Positions 1 to 11,539 of a DNA stretch of 64,000 bases are shown piece by piece (the stretch's first letter is position 1; every line of letters starts with the position of its first letter). Source of the stretch: Histoplasma ohiense (lineage: Eukaryota; Ascomycota; Eurotiomycetes; Onygenales; Ajellomycetaceae). The notes below the pieces were generated by a model. It had not been told where the DNA came from. It ran no database searches and saw only the letters and a list, made by a program, of their open reading frames with translations. Location: contig JAEVHH010000001.1 in the NCBI GenBank assembly GCA_017607445.1, positions 6,076,001-6,140,000 of the forward strand, in the 5' to 3' direction. The position numbers were made by a program, and so were the translations under genes.

Positions 1-610
1 TTCGCCAGGAGGAATTGACACAGTCGAAGTGGATCTCTGCATTTAACATTTCCAACCAGCAGATCAGTCAAACGAATAGAGAAAAACAGCAGGGCAAGGG
101 GAAAAAGTGTGAAAAAGGTGAAACGAAAACCTACACTTGTGCCGTACCCCCAACGTCACTTATCCTCTCCGTCCTCCCGCCCTCCTGCCTGGTCAACCAC
201 TCCGGTGCTTCATCCGGCTCGTCTGCTCTCTTCTCATCCGCCCTCATCGCTACCTCCGCCCGGCTCGCCCCCTGCCTCAGCCAATCGTGACCGCTCCCCG
301 ACCTCTGCCCGTCCTCATACTGCACTTGCAACCCCACCGCGGTGCCGCGCATATATCCCCATTTCTCGTAGCCGCTATGCTCTCTCGAGAGCTGCTCATG
401 CAGCTCGAAGGACAGGTTGCCGAGCGCAGCTAGCTCAGGGGAGTACCAGTCGCGGACGATGAAGCCAGCGGCATAGCCTGAAGCGCAGTCGAAGAGGTCG
501 GTGGCTGGGTCGATGATGTGAATTTGGTGTCGGTGTGTTTTGGAAGCGAGGGAGAGGTAGTAAGCTGTTGAGTGCCCGATGATGCCGCCGCCAATGATCA
601 CGGTGGACAT
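1..610 (-). CDS. FAD-dependent oxidoreductase (DAO family), 5' part only
   Basis: The gene starts at 610 and runs leftward off the window. Residues 7-19 form an N-terminal dinucleotide-binding motif (GGGIIGHSTAYYL), followed by an acidic/hydrophobic strand (HIIDPATDLFDCASGYAAG) and an FAD-contact-like stretch, as in D-amino-acid oxidase/glycine oxidase-type flavoproteins. The frame stays open to about 131, but the last residues look like intron read-through. A good intron (donor GTACGG at 147, branch-like GACTGAT, acceptor AAATGCAG ending at 37) would carry the frame into the piece at 1-36. Substrate cannot be told from this fragment. The DAO fold is clear from the motif; enzyme class and the splice site are inferred. 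Confidence 0.8.
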
Positions 611-2874
611 TTTCCTTTATTATATGGTTATTATTAGTATTACTACTATGGCCTCTGTATTAATATTATAGCCGTGTAGAATAATAAATGAAGAAAATGA
701 AGGAGTGGAACGGACCGTACACTTTTAACGATATGTTTTATGTAGCTATATAAGTACAGTACAATCAACGCTACAGCCCAGGATAACAACGGATTTCAGC
801 GCATATCTCATGTTACTCACCCAGATCCACACAATACGCCCTGTAGATGTCAAACATTTCGGATCTGGGGAGGATTCCAAGTTTGGCGGATGGGCCCCAC
901 TCTTTGCTCAGAGCCGAAGGCGGGGCAAGAGGAGCGATGTTCCCATGTGTTTTTCGAGGTTGTTACTGTTGAAAATTGCATCTCGTTTGCATTGCGCATT
1001 ATTATTCTATGGTTGACAACCATTGTAGGAGATAGAAGTGTACGTTATGTTTCTATAGCTACTAGGAATCGCTACGTCATAAGCCAAATGACAGATTTTA
1101 ATCCCGAGCTGCCAGCCACTGGGCAAACGAGCTCTCCCACCGCCAGCGATAACTGATAGCTACATCTCGATTACCATTCATTTTAATTGCATTTTAAATT
1201 TCACCTTTTTATTTTTTATTTTTAGCTATATACTGAGTCCAACAAAGGGAGAGCTCCCCGTTAATTTCACTAAGGAGGCGGAACGGACACAAAGTCAATA
1301 CAGACACCAGGAATATAGGTACAACTATATTCGACGGACACAGAATAGACGATTTCCCTCGATGCTTATGGGGTGAGTAGCTTGCATAAACCGAAGAAAT
1401 TGAGGCACGTCCATGTAAAGCTCGTGGATGATGACGTTCTGAACGAGCTCGACGAAAGTTACATCGTGGAAAAAGGAAATACCTGTAGCGAGTAATATAT
1501 GAAGCTGGGGCTGACTGGGAGAGTGAGAGATGACATATTCCGAAATAGACGGGTTCTGGAACGCACTTATCTGGCAAATCGAAATGAGAAAACTAGGATC
1601 ATCAAGTCAGTGGGACTTTAAGAGTGCAGATTTGTAGATATAAATGAAGAAACATCCAATTCAAAGAAAAAATTTAAAAACCGAGACATCAGTCGAAAGA
1701 TGAAAAATGGATACGTGTGTTAAGCATTAGATACCAACAGAAGGCACCTTTATATTTAGCATGGAGTGTATATTTTAATCATTTGTCTCATCTCATACAA
1801 TGACTTGGGGATAAACACGAACGGGAAAATGATAATAAAAACGCCGGAAAAGAAATTGATCCAACGTACCTACGAATATATTCATATCCCAGCATCTCTT
1901 TTTCATTTCGTCTGTCTCATTCTCCTAGGTTTAGGTGAACACGGGCATCAGCAAGATGTTCAATAATTCGCTCCTTAGGGTCCACATGGCCAAATAAGAC
2001 ACCTTAGCGAAAGGTAAGTCGTGTGCGTGCATCAGAGAATCGTGAAGCATTCGTCATGAAAATCGGCATTTGATAGTACATGAATATTTGCTCATCACTG
2101 TAGGGTCATGCACACAACCAAGGGGCCCAAAGGCTGTTGATTTCCACGACCAACACATACAAAATCACCACTAGATAAATTGATATGGAGCTTGACGCTG
2201 TACTATACACCACTTCTTAGGGAATCATAGTGGATTCAACGCATAAGAGCAAGATGGGTTCTAATTCCTTAACAGTCAGCACTCTTTCTTCCTTCCGATT
2301 GGAATATACAAGACTGGTAGGCAATGAGATAATGATAAAATCCTCGGGGAGAGGGGATATTATTATCAGAAAGTCCGTTTGGCTAGGACAGGTAAATCAC
2401 CACGGGAGCTTGATGCTCGGTTTGTATGATAGGGGCGACAACAACGTTCATCATGGTTTGGGGAAAAGAGCAATGGGGAGTGGATATCGCACGTACCACT
2501 TTGTTAGTATAAACATTGAGTGAAAACCATCGCCATAACAAGTATCTTCGCAATCAATTAGTTAGTCCGTTGGTGCGGGAAATAAAAAAGTTGTCGTTCA
2601 CCCGTTGTGCGAAGAAGTGAAGGAAAAATAGGAAACAGAAATTTCCACACTGGAATTTATCCAAGCTGTCAAGCTTAGTCATGATTGGGCGGTGAATAAC
2701 TATAAATTCCACATGACACGGCAGAATGATCGAGATGCGAAAAACATCCAGCAACACATTGTCCTCAACATCAACAGCGAAGCGCGTATACATCTACAGC
2801 CACGATATTTGTGCTTTCATTTCGATGTCCCTTTGGTAGGTGTGATCAGGGCATCCTTTATCGATTGATTAAAT
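611..2874. other. Intergenic, no supported gene
   Basis: About 2.3 kb of moderately AT-rich DNA between the divergent oxidoreductase and NC2-beta genes. Open frames on both strands are short, lack recognisable domains and are not linked by convincing splice sites. It should contain the promoters of both flanking genes, but I could not pick out a specific element. Confidence 0.5.
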
Positions 2875-3656
2875 ATGTCAGACCGAGAGTTTGGAGGCAA
2901 GTATAAATGCCCCGCACCCCTCCATGCGCAAATCCAAGCTTAATATATTATCTGAATCCAACAGGAAACGATGACCTCTCTTTGCCCAAAGGTACCACAC
3001 CCCGAACAACCGTATCCCTCTTCTTATATACAGTCCCATATCCCTTGAACCAAGTGCCTCTTGCGCTCCGTGCACATAACCCTATTAAACAAATATCATC
3101 TTGTGCCATGTATCACAGGACAACTCAAAAACTAATCTCAAACCCCCTGATACAGCAACCGTCCAAAAAATAATAACAGAGATCCTCCCCGCTTCATCCG
3201 GGCAAACCTTCGCTAAAGATGCCCGCGACCTCCTCATAGAATGCTGTGTCGAGTTTATAACGTTAATATCCTCTGAGGCAAACGATATTAGCGAGAAGGA
3301 GGCGAAAAAGACCATCGCATGCGAACACATCGAGAAAGCGTTGACGGATTTGGGTTTCGGAGAGTATGTACCCGATGTACTGGCAGTAGCAGAGGAACAC
3401 AGGGAGCAGTTGAAGGTGGGTTCTATTTGCCTTTTCTTTTTTGACCCGCGAGATCTATCCATATCTCAAGACATTGAGCTTGACTTATTGGCGAAAGAAA
3501 ATGAGAAGAGTTTTACTTACTAATAATTATTTCAAATAGTCCCGTGAGAAAAAAGTCAATAAGATGGAGCAGAGTGGCCTCACGGAAGAAGAGCTGCTCA
3601 GACAACAGCAGGAACTATTCCGTTGTGCTGGAGAGAAGTACAATGCGGCCAGTTGA
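2875..3656 (+). CDS. ncb2: Negative cofactor 2 subunit beta (Dr1/NC2-beta), 4 exons
   Basis: Histone-fold transcription repressor that pairs with NC2-alpha and binds TBP on promoter DNA, blocking TFIIA/TFIIB entry; nuclear. Exons join as 2875-2896, 2965-2991, 3156-3415 and 3540-3656, giving 141 residues, the usual length for fungal NC2-beta. The protein begins MSDREFGGNDDLSLPK, runs into the histone fold (ATVQKIITEILP through LLIECCVEFITLISSEAND and KKTIACEHIEKAL), and ends in a Q/E-rich tail (LTEEELLRQQQELF). The first two coding exons are only 22 and 27 nt. Intron 1 uses a GC donor in its consensus context (AG|GCAAGT); introns 2 and 3 have ACTAAT-type branch sites. The continuous frame and conserved start peptide support this model over the longer unspliced ATG at 3101, which would put intron sequence at the N-terminus. 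It is convergent with Arp9. Confidence 0.93.
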
Positions 3657-4640
3657 GGGTGTGCGGTTTGCGTACGCTGATTTCCACGCCTTCTTCCTTG
3701 GGGTTATACGGTATGCAGTTCATTAACACACAATATACTTCTAGTGGAATTTGCAACACTAACTGAACGGAATAGCTTCGGAACCTGGCTACGCTCCAAC
3801 CCCCTAAATTAGAAAGTATTTTAATAAGGGATCACGCTTCGTGCGTTGCATACGCATAGGTCATACCTTGGATGTCTCGCGTGCCAGCTTTTCCACCTTC
3901 AAATAACGGTCGCGTCGATGCGGGAGAAATAAAAAGGGATTTCAGCGCGACTACGATAGGATCACATTCCCTAAGTTACCTAGCTCTCACAAATCAAGTG
4001 GGAGAGGAACAAAACGAACATGCAGATAATCGCGGAGCTGCGCCATATATATATACGCCACGAGGTGCAAAAATGGGCAACTGGTTGGCGTGAATCCGAA
4101 GAATCAGTCGAATAGTGCGAAATGACGATAATTCTTCTTCTCTTTTCTCTTCTAGTGGCTATTTTCCCATTTTCCCTAGAGCTGGATTTGGAATTTCAGG
4201 AATTTTGCCTAGGTGCTCCAGGATTACTGCTTTATTAAACTCACATCCGGACCTCGTTTCCTTTTCTCAATTTCGTTTTATGCATTTTACGCCCGTCAAC
4301 GGATCTGCATGATAGATGGAATGAACGGTGACATGACCATGGCGTATTCATCCTTAGGTTAATTTGCTTTGCTATGCTTGTTGTAACGCCAGCATGGTTT
4401 CGTAGATGCACGCCCATCTACCTATACTATTGCTGTTTTTTTTTTTTTTTTCTTCTTTAAAATATTTCTTCCTATCATGGCATATCGCCTATAAACTCTT
4501 TCAATTCCATTCTCACTCACGCCATCACAGCCAAGAACGTACTGATGAATCAACCAGTTTTGAACCATCATATAGTGAACTTCTGAATGATGCACTGTGA
4601 GGGTAACCATCCAGATAGATATATTTAAGGGGTGGTTTAA

Positions 4641-4682
<42 letters not shown>

Positions 4683-4918
4683 AAAATGAAAACGAGTAAA
4701 GAAAAAATATTAAACGGGGAATCTACATCACGCCCAGAACAAACACCATTCCTTTTTCCCAAGCTATAATAAATAATCTGCCGAAAAGTTCCCAACAAAA
4801 GAGAAAAGGGAAGGAAAATACATTCCTTCTTTTCCACCCATGGGCTCCAAACACAGCTTGTCAGAAAAAAAAAAAAAAAAAAAAAAATTAACAGAAACAA
4901 ACACGCCCACCAACAACC
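3657..4918. other. Intergenic between convergent NC2-beta and Arp9
   Basis: This stretch holds the 3' flanks of two convergent genes. It contains homopolymer tracts: T-run at 4437-4451, A-run of nearly 40 bases at about 4643-4680, and A-run at about 4865-4887. No open frame shows a domain. The long A/T runs could be part of 3' untranslated regions, or simple repeats. Confidence 0.5.
4643..4680. repeat. Long poly(A) homopolymer tract
   Basis: Nearly uninterrupted run of A in the spacer between two convergent genes. A second A-run lies at 4865-4887, just downstream of the Arp9 stop. Both are simple low-complexity tracts. No target-site duplication or retrocopy was seen next to them. Confidence 0.9.
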
Positions 4919-7329
4919 CTACAAAGAGCAATCATGAATTCCTGCTGGCCCCGTCTCGTTGTACTCCACCCGGCTCAAGAACCCCTTACTAACACCCTGA
5001 TCAATAACAAACACAACCTTCGCCGCAACCTGCGCGCCCAAAAACGTCGCCTCCTCCATCCCCACATTTTGTCCCCCAGCACCACCTAACCCCGTCGATG
5101 TCCCCGCCGCGCCCACCCCCGCGGCAGCACCCGTTGCTGATGGCGGTACCAATACGCCGCCCGCGCCGGATGAGCCGCTTCCGCCTTGGTTTTTCCATTC
5201 TGGGAAGTACTCTGGAGGCTTGAGGAGGCGGATGGAGGTGGGTGTTTGCGAGTGGCCGGTCGAGCGGTGGTGTTGTTGGTGGGCGGCGGCGGCGGCGGCT
5301 GGCGAGTTGGTGCTGTGAGGGTCGTGGGGATTGAGGTGGTTGGGGGTTGAGGGGTTGTTAGCGTGAGTAGCAGCCACGAGGAGGGGGTTGACCCCGTGAG
5401 CGGCTGGGTGGTGAAGGGGCCCTGGGTTCTGGAGGTGGGCTGGGGTGTTTGTCCCGCCAGTTGGGAGCGGGGTTGACATTTGCGACGGAAGTTCGGAGGT
5501 GAATATTGTGCCGGAGGAAGGGGAGAGGACGTATTTTTGGTTTATTGTTGAGAGGAGGGCTTGGGTAAAGCCTGGATTGGTATTTTATCTGACTTTAGCA
5601 TGTGATTTTTTCTTGTATATATATAGAATGAAATGAGGAGAAGGGCGGGGATGATGGGCAAACCTTTTATTTTGCTGCCGTTTCCAAGGATGATAAAGGA
5701 ATCCCACAATTCGCTGCGCTTGGGCGCATCAGGGACGGAAAGTATCGTATTGTGGATCTGGGCAGCGAGAGTATCGAGAAGGCTGGAGCTGCAGTGGTCA
5801 TTCGACTTCGCCTCGCTGGGGGTTAGTGCGAGGAATCGTTCGATTCCAACTTCAATATCGCGCTTCTGGCGAATATACTGCGCAGTAGTGCTCTGCACAT
5901 TCCCATCCTTAGGTTCAACTTTGACAAATTCGTGATACTGGAATGTAGCGCGCTCCTTTTTGCAATTGGGTAGCCGAACTGGCTTGCCCGTACCGGCATC
6001 TGTGGCCCCTTTTTTAGCAGCTGCCCGTTCTGCTTTCTCTCTTTCTCTTCGGGCAAGATATTCGCTCGTATTGCCACTGCTAACGATAGCTGCCACATCA
6101 AGAACACCGTCATCATCATTTTCCTCCGCCGTCCCATTCGCAGTTTCAGTCCCCTTGCCAGCGACACTCGGCGTAGGCTTCGTGGGATCCCTGTCGATAG
6201 TTCCACTAGCTGCACCAAGCGCACCAGACGAGTTTTGTATTTGTGATGCTGTCGCCGAGTTTCCCGGAAGCGGAATATTTGAAGGTAGAACTTCACAGAT
6301 ATTGCTCCTCTTCAGTTGCTCGCACATGTCGCGCGTGAACCCCTTGGGACCCAGCAATTCTTCCAGTCGATCCGTCATCGCCTCACCACCGCAGTTGCGC
6401 AGCCCAAATCCCCTGCCATGCTCGTTGACAACGAAATCCGTCACTGCAGTAACGTCTGCCTTACCGTGGCCGATATCAATCACCGTGGCGTTGACGGTCC
6501 CGTACGCGTAGCAAGCGGCCAAGGCGGAGTCCATCAAACAGAATGCGGGTGTTTGAAATTTCTCAAAGACAAACTGCGTGATGGCCTCGCGGTCGCGCGC
6601 GGTCCATACTGGCTGTGCGATAAACATAATAGGGGTGTGGAAGGGAGGGCTGAGGGTCTTGAAGATGTGGGACAGGAGAGCGAAAAAGCATGACCACTCG
6701 ACAATTTCGCCGTTGCGAATTGGGTAGACGGCGCCTTCGTCTGATGTTGGATCTTCTTCGTATATTACTTGTCCCTCCTCTGAGTGTTCAGCATCGGCAG
6801 CAGTGGTTTCCTCGTGACCATTTTCAACGACGCCGGTGCTCGTGTCGTCTGGCTTCTCGCTTTGCGTTTGATCTCCTGCTTCTTTGTCCTCTGTTGTTGG
6901 TAGATCTCCCTCTGCGGTATCTTTCATTTCGACATCCGGTTTAACTTCCACGTCATCGATTTTTGGCGCATCGGTTGTGGCGGTGGAATCATTGGCAGCA
7001 GGGGGCACGGGCGCTGTTGCGGGCGCTGTCCTCTTCACCACGAGTTTCTCGCGGATCTTGTATGGTTCCCATTCGTCCTTCTTTTCAGCCGGGAACATGC
7101 GAGTAGGAAATCGGAATTTTGCCGGCGTGAAGGATTCAGGCAGGCCTAATTGCGCCAGGGTGGTTTGCGAACCTGGCGCAATGATCTGGATGTTTTAGAG
7201 GGGTTGCATTAGCAAGAGATAAGCTTGTCGAAGGGGGTATTGAGGGAATTTTGACGAGGTAAAAGTGGATAAGCAGGCTTATACGGATAGAATGCATACC
7301 AGTATGTGTTCATCCTTGAAAGCCGGCAT
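4919..7329 (-). CDS. arp9: Actin-related protein Arp9 (SWI/SNF-RSC type remodeller subunit), 3 exons
   Basis: Nuclear actin-related protein; in yeasts Arp7/Arp9 bind the HSA region of the SWI/SNF and RSC remodeller ATPase. Exons: 7329-7300 (10 codons, MPAFKDEHIL), 7185-5664 and 5571-4919; about 734 residues. Exon 2 opens with IIAPGSQTTLAQLGLPESF and RFPTRMFPAEKKDEWEPYKI. Actin-fold stretches follow: PIMFIAQPVWTARDREAITQ, ALAACYAYGTVNATVIDIG, GRGFGLRNCGGEAMTDRL, and near the end SFIILGNGSKIKG joined to FTQALLSTI. Long Ala/Glu/Thr- and Gly/Pro/His-rich insertions (roughly residues 70-160, 300-390 and the C-terminal third) make it much longer than actin. Donors GTATGC and GTTTGC and acceptors CCAG keep the frame. 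The start is chosen because the short first exon restores the conserved N-terminus. Divergent placement of inserts makes Arp9 more likely than Arp8, but the assignment rests on recognition, not alignment. Confidence 0.88.
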
Positions 7330-7961
7330 GGTGGGCTGGCTGCACTGGGCTGGTCAAGCGGGTCAAGCTGTTTTTTGCGCGATGAAGCTTTCCTGGTTGT
7401 CTTTTTCGTCGGGAGCAGGGAGGGCCAAGAAGGGTTTAGCGCAAATTGCGGTGATAAAGGCCAACCCTAAATTAAGCTAACGACAATGATACTTGCTCCT
7501 TAATATGATATAAACGGCTAGACATACGATTTCATTCTAAGCATTGTCGATATTACATTGAGGGTGATTGTCGGTCACATAATGATCACCGCAATTGAAG
7601 GCATCTACCCAAGATAGGGGCATCGAAAAGCAACAAATAGACATTATATAATAATAGGTAAATTGATCCGCACTCACTACCCCTCAAGCTCAAAGACAGT
7701 AAATGTATATCAAGAAAGGTATCATTTCCAGGTCACTTGAACACAAGCAAGCAAACCCATAATTTTCGCTGCAGGAAGATCGGGCTTGATGAAAGAAAAC
7801 CAAAAAAAAAAAAAGGGGGGGGGATGGGGTGATAGGGACGCTAAGGGAATAATAACTTAACCCCCCAATTTACAAACGGAGAATGGGTCGGAAAATAGAA
7901 GCACAAAAGGGATATCACGCTGCGTCAAATGGGAAATTTCAACAAGATTAGGGTCCGGGCT
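7330..7961. other. Intergenic spacer upstream of Arp9
   Basis: Spacer between the Arp9 start and the 3' end of the GPI-protein gene. It includes an A12-G9-like homopurine run at about 7801-7823. No coding potential was recognised. It should contain the Arp9 promoter and the 3' untranslated region of the neighbouring gene. Confidence 0.45.
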
Positions 7962-8951
7962 TTAAAGGTAAACTGCGAGAACGCCAGGCACAAGAGCAGT
8001 GACTACGAGAAGAGCAGCGTGCCAATTCCAGGCTGCATTAGTCCCTGATGTGCTAGGTGGGACGGCTACCAAATTCCCACCGGATCCACTGCTGCCTCCG
8101 CTGCCTCCGCTGCCTCCGCTACCACCAGAAGGTGGTTCTGGCGGGTCAGTCGCACTGGCTGGAGGACTGAAGGTCGCTGTGGCTGTGTACTCGCCGAAAG
8201 AAGACGAAGCATCCTCCGAGTTTGAGGCGTAGAAGGAAACGACACTTGTAGTAGTTGTGGTTGTGGTTGTCCGGATTGTGATCGATGTGTAAAATACGAC
8301 GCGGTATGTCCTGGTGGATGTTAGACAAATCTCTCATTTGTTTCGCCCACCTCCTCGTCATGAAGCTCAGAGAGCTAGAGAGAACACAGATATGGGCTCG
8401 GAAAATCAGGGCAGAGGAAAATCAACTTACCAGGTTACTGTCCAGGTATAGTAGTCGAAACTAGGCCTCGTCGGTGGAGGGTTGGATGGTGGGGGAGTAG
8501 GCCTAGGAGACCCGCCGCCGCCACCACCACCACTCCCGCACTCGCCATGAGGACAGCACTTCGGCACGCCGTTAATAAGCCAGCACTCATACCCGGCATT
8601 GCAATGCCTGCCAGCTGTCCGGCAGCATTCCTCATTGTCATCAATGCAGCCGTTATGGCAGCATTTCCGTCCGGGACCACAAACGATACCACCGCCGCAG
8701 CAGCTCCAGGACAGAGAGGGAATACAAGTGCCATCGGAGAGGCAACAGTACTGAGTGCATCGCGCCGGGCAGTCGCGTTTCGTTAGGGATTTCAGGTTTC
8801 CGGTGTCAGCGAGTGTCACATTCTCAGCCACATCTCGAGTGCCGAGCAAGACATCGGAAAAGTCTGAGACCAATTCGCCGGCCTCCAGCGCGGAGCAAGG
8901 GGCTGAGAGTGTGACGAGAGCAAGAGCGGCTACGCGCGACCATGAAGGCAT
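7962..8951 (-). CDS. GPI-anchored cysteine-rich secreted protein, 2 exons
   Basis: Predicted cell-surface protein of 289 residues (exons 8951-8431 and 8310-7962). A signal peptide (MPSWSRVAALALVTLSAPCSA) leads to a short propeptide-like segment ending KR, then a compact disulfide-rich domain (about residues 59-140) with many CC and CxxC pairs: CPARCTQYCC, SWSCCGGGIVCGPGRKCC, CIDDNEECC, CCPHGECG. A Gly-run and Pro-rich linker, a Thr-rich stretch, four GGS repeats and a C-terminal hydrophobic tail (HAALLVVTALVPGVLAVYL) follow, the usual layout for GPI attachment. Intron donor GTAAGT and acceptor CCACCAG join Thr-Trp to Thr-Tyr in frame; without splicing the tail is lost. The Cys spacing resembles fungal chitin-binding or granulin-like modules, but I cannot assign a family. 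A wall or adhesion role is inferred. Confidence 0.82.
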
Positions 8952-10578
8952 TGTGTAAACACGACGATGCGACAGGCGACCAGGACCGCAAAAAGTAAAT
9001 GGAGAAAATTTGGTGATATGAGCTCAGGTCAAGAGAGAGCAAAGAGAAAGCAAGCGCCCGGGTGCGAAGGGCTCCAGTATATAAACCTGCCCGAGAATCA
9101 TCCATTGGTGCTTGAAATTTCCCATCTAAATAAAATATCCGGCAATCAAATGGTGAGGCTGAGTTCTATTCTCTCAATGAATGTCATTTTTCCTATCTGG
9201 CCGCCAAGCTGCATTGTTTTTGGCATCGTTCGAAATGAATACGAGAATTTTGACATGCAATCCGAGCACAGCAGGACAAAACTTTATGCCAATCAACCAA
9301 TCAACTGGACGATGATTGGGCTAATTCCTAGGAATCCCACTGACCGGTAGAGGCTCAACAAGAAGAGACTTTGGTTGGTTGCAAGTGTGTCTCTAGTTTG
9401 CTTGGAAGCGTCCGTTCGTGTAGGGTTTTAGGCAAAGATCCCCACGTTCACTTGCTATTTCGCGCCACTGCCAGTGCTTAAATTAAGCAGGCGATGAAAA
9501 TACGATTGGCATGAGAAACTTGCGCAGTTGGCTTCAGTTGTTCTGCTGGCACGTTGATGTTGATCGGCATTGTCAGCCTGGCGGGCCTGATCGCGATCAT
9601 GGACAGGATCAAGATCCAGAATGGTCGTTTCGCACGCGAGATTCGAGGACCAGGGCTAACCCCCCTGTCAAAGTTCTTAAGGGTTCGCCCTCCGAAATGA
9701 ATGTGTCGAAGGTGAGAGTTCATGTGGCAAACATCGCTAGTGTTCGTCAATGACACGGTTTTAGGGCGTTATTTGAGTCTTAACATACCAACATCCAAAC
9801 CCAGATTGAAGCTCCAAAAACATCAACTCTACCTCCTGATGAAGTGGAAGACTACCCCGGAAGAAGGCCGGCAGCGAAATTTTTACGAAATAAACCTAGA
9901 TGCACCCCATCAATCACATTAACCTTTCAGAAATAGGATAATTGCTCCAGGGAATGCATTTGCCATTAACAAAGGCTTTCGTCCTCTGCTGGTGCAGATC
10001 AGGGCAGTGTTTCTTAGTGCCCAACAAGCCGCCCTTGGCGGCGGGCAGGGAACAGAAAATCGCATTCGCCCCTGAAAACAACAGAACTTCGTTTGGTTTC
10101 AAGAACTGGAATCGACTTTTGGGAATTGTTAGGTTGGTGACATCGCATTCGAGATTCACCAAGAAGGGAACGGCAATGGCAAGATATGTTTATCTACCTG
10201 AAAACATGGCTACAAAAGGTTAGCTATCCCAGCTTAGCACATAGCGTCGACTATTATTCACAACAGGCAGGTTTACATGTATTCAATATGTATTGCCCGA
10301 GAAAGAGAGTCAGCACAAGTAACAAATATCGAAGCTCAGTTATGCTGGATATGAAGCCATGTCGCGAAAAGTGTCAACTAAATTTAATCGATACTCCCAA
10401 ATCCAAAGACTCTCCTCTAATAGCCAAGAATAAGCATATATTGTTATAGATATCTGCAAATGTCTTAGGAAGGGGGGAAGTGAAGAGACGACAGAAAAAA
10501 AGGCGAGTTGTTGACATTTCAAAACGTATATGAGGAAAAACCGGGAGAAAGGACCGAACAAGAGAGTGTGCTGGCATT
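8952..10578. other. Intergenic, no supported gene
   Basis: About 1.6 kb between the GPI-protein gene and the F-box remnant. Several open frames of 80-127 codons overlap each other on both strands, but none has a domain, consistent codon preference or splice partners. Nothing further was recognised. Confidence 0.45.
9079..9086 (-). promoter_or_regulatory. TATA-like box of the GPI-protein gene
   Basis: On the minus strand the sequence reads TTTATATACT, about 130 bases upstream of the ATG at 8951. Distance and sequence fit a fungal TATA element. No transcript start is known. Confidence 0.4.
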
Positions 10579-11257
10579 TCAACTCGTCCCTGATCTTGTC
10601 AGAAGCAATTGAACTGTGGTAGCCAGGGGATGCAATGGACAATGTTTCTTTATGAGGTTTTGAGAAACACCTGGCCATTTGATGAGGCTCTCAAGAGATT
10701 TACATATTGGGATATCCTCGTCGCATTGGATGGATCGAATCGTATTCGCATGCCTGTTAATGAATGCGTCAAACGATGGTAGCATCTCGTGATAAGATAT
10801 GCACGCATCAATCTCTCTCAGATGAGGGAAAAGGGACTGCGCGAAGATTTCATTTAACACCGCACGAGGACAAAACAGGCGTAGAACCTCGACGTCATCA
10901 AGTATCTCACGCAGAGAGCCAGAAGAATGAGCGATGGTAAGAACAGGTGCGAGCGGGCCGAAATAGAGACGGCAGGCAGATTTGATTTAGCTAACTGGGA
11001 TCCAAGATATCCGTGACACCGTACGTGACGCAAACCACATGCTGGCTCAGATGGTCAGCGTCAGCAATACCGCGTAGGGCTGTGAGCCCCGCGGGCGAGA
11101 AGGAGACTTTGGCATGGCGAAAAAGAAATGGGAGACATTGTGCCCTCAGACGCTTGTTCATGCGCGAAAGATGCTTGATACGCTGACGACCAAGGTGTGA
11201 CACGATATTTTGATAAATCTCGGTTGGGAGATATCCAAGGGAAGGTGGTGAAACCAT
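10579..11257 (-). pseudogene. F-box protein gene, apparently frameshifted
   Basis: F-box proteins link substrates to SCF ubiquitin ligases. From the ATG at 11257 the product starts MVSPPSLGYLPTEIYQNIVS and continues HLGRQRIKHLSRMNKRLRAQ, a recognisable N-terminal F-box. It stops at 10991 (…DILDPS). A second open segment in a different frame runs from 10986 to 10579 with leucine-rich, repeat-like sequence (LREILDDVEVLRLFCPRAVL, SLFPHLREIDACISY). The two segments abut within a few bases and differ by one nucleotide in frame. No intron with donor, branch and acceptor fits the gap. I read this as one gene of about 230 residues broken by a frameshift, or carrying a sequencing error. An earlier ATG at 11287 adds ten residues before the conserved start. 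Confidence 0.55.
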
Positions 11258-11539
11258 GATTGTCAGATATATAGTTCTTGAGAGCACCCTTGCCCGTCGT
11301 TGACCAGACGATTAATATTTATTGATGACAACTCGAAGCCTGTGAGGCTCAGCGTTGCGTTGCTCCGCTACATATTTTATATCCGACCGTTCGTCCTTCC
11401 AAGCAACCCCAAATGATATTCGATCTGACCACACCACACATGCCTGAAGGACAAGCAACTTTTCTTTGGAATCTCAAACACATACAGAGGCAATCCTATC
11501 GATACTCCACTGAAAGAATTGTCTGGACTGATCTTATCT

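Noticed and set aside
1209..1577. 122-codon minus-strand frame
   Set aside because: No domain, odd composition and no splice partners; it looks like chance.
3101..3523. Unspliced 140-codon reading of NC2-beta
   Set aside because: Its first 18 residues and last 35 are intron-encoded. The four-exon model restores the conserved N- and C-termini.
4643..4680. Poly(A) run considered as the tail of a retroposed sequence
   Set aside because: No target duplication or upstream retrocopy was seen; it lies in a spacer between two convergent genes.
5960..6511. 183-codon plus-strand frame
   Set aside because: It is the antisense shadow of Arp9 exon 2, whose protein has clear actin-family segments.
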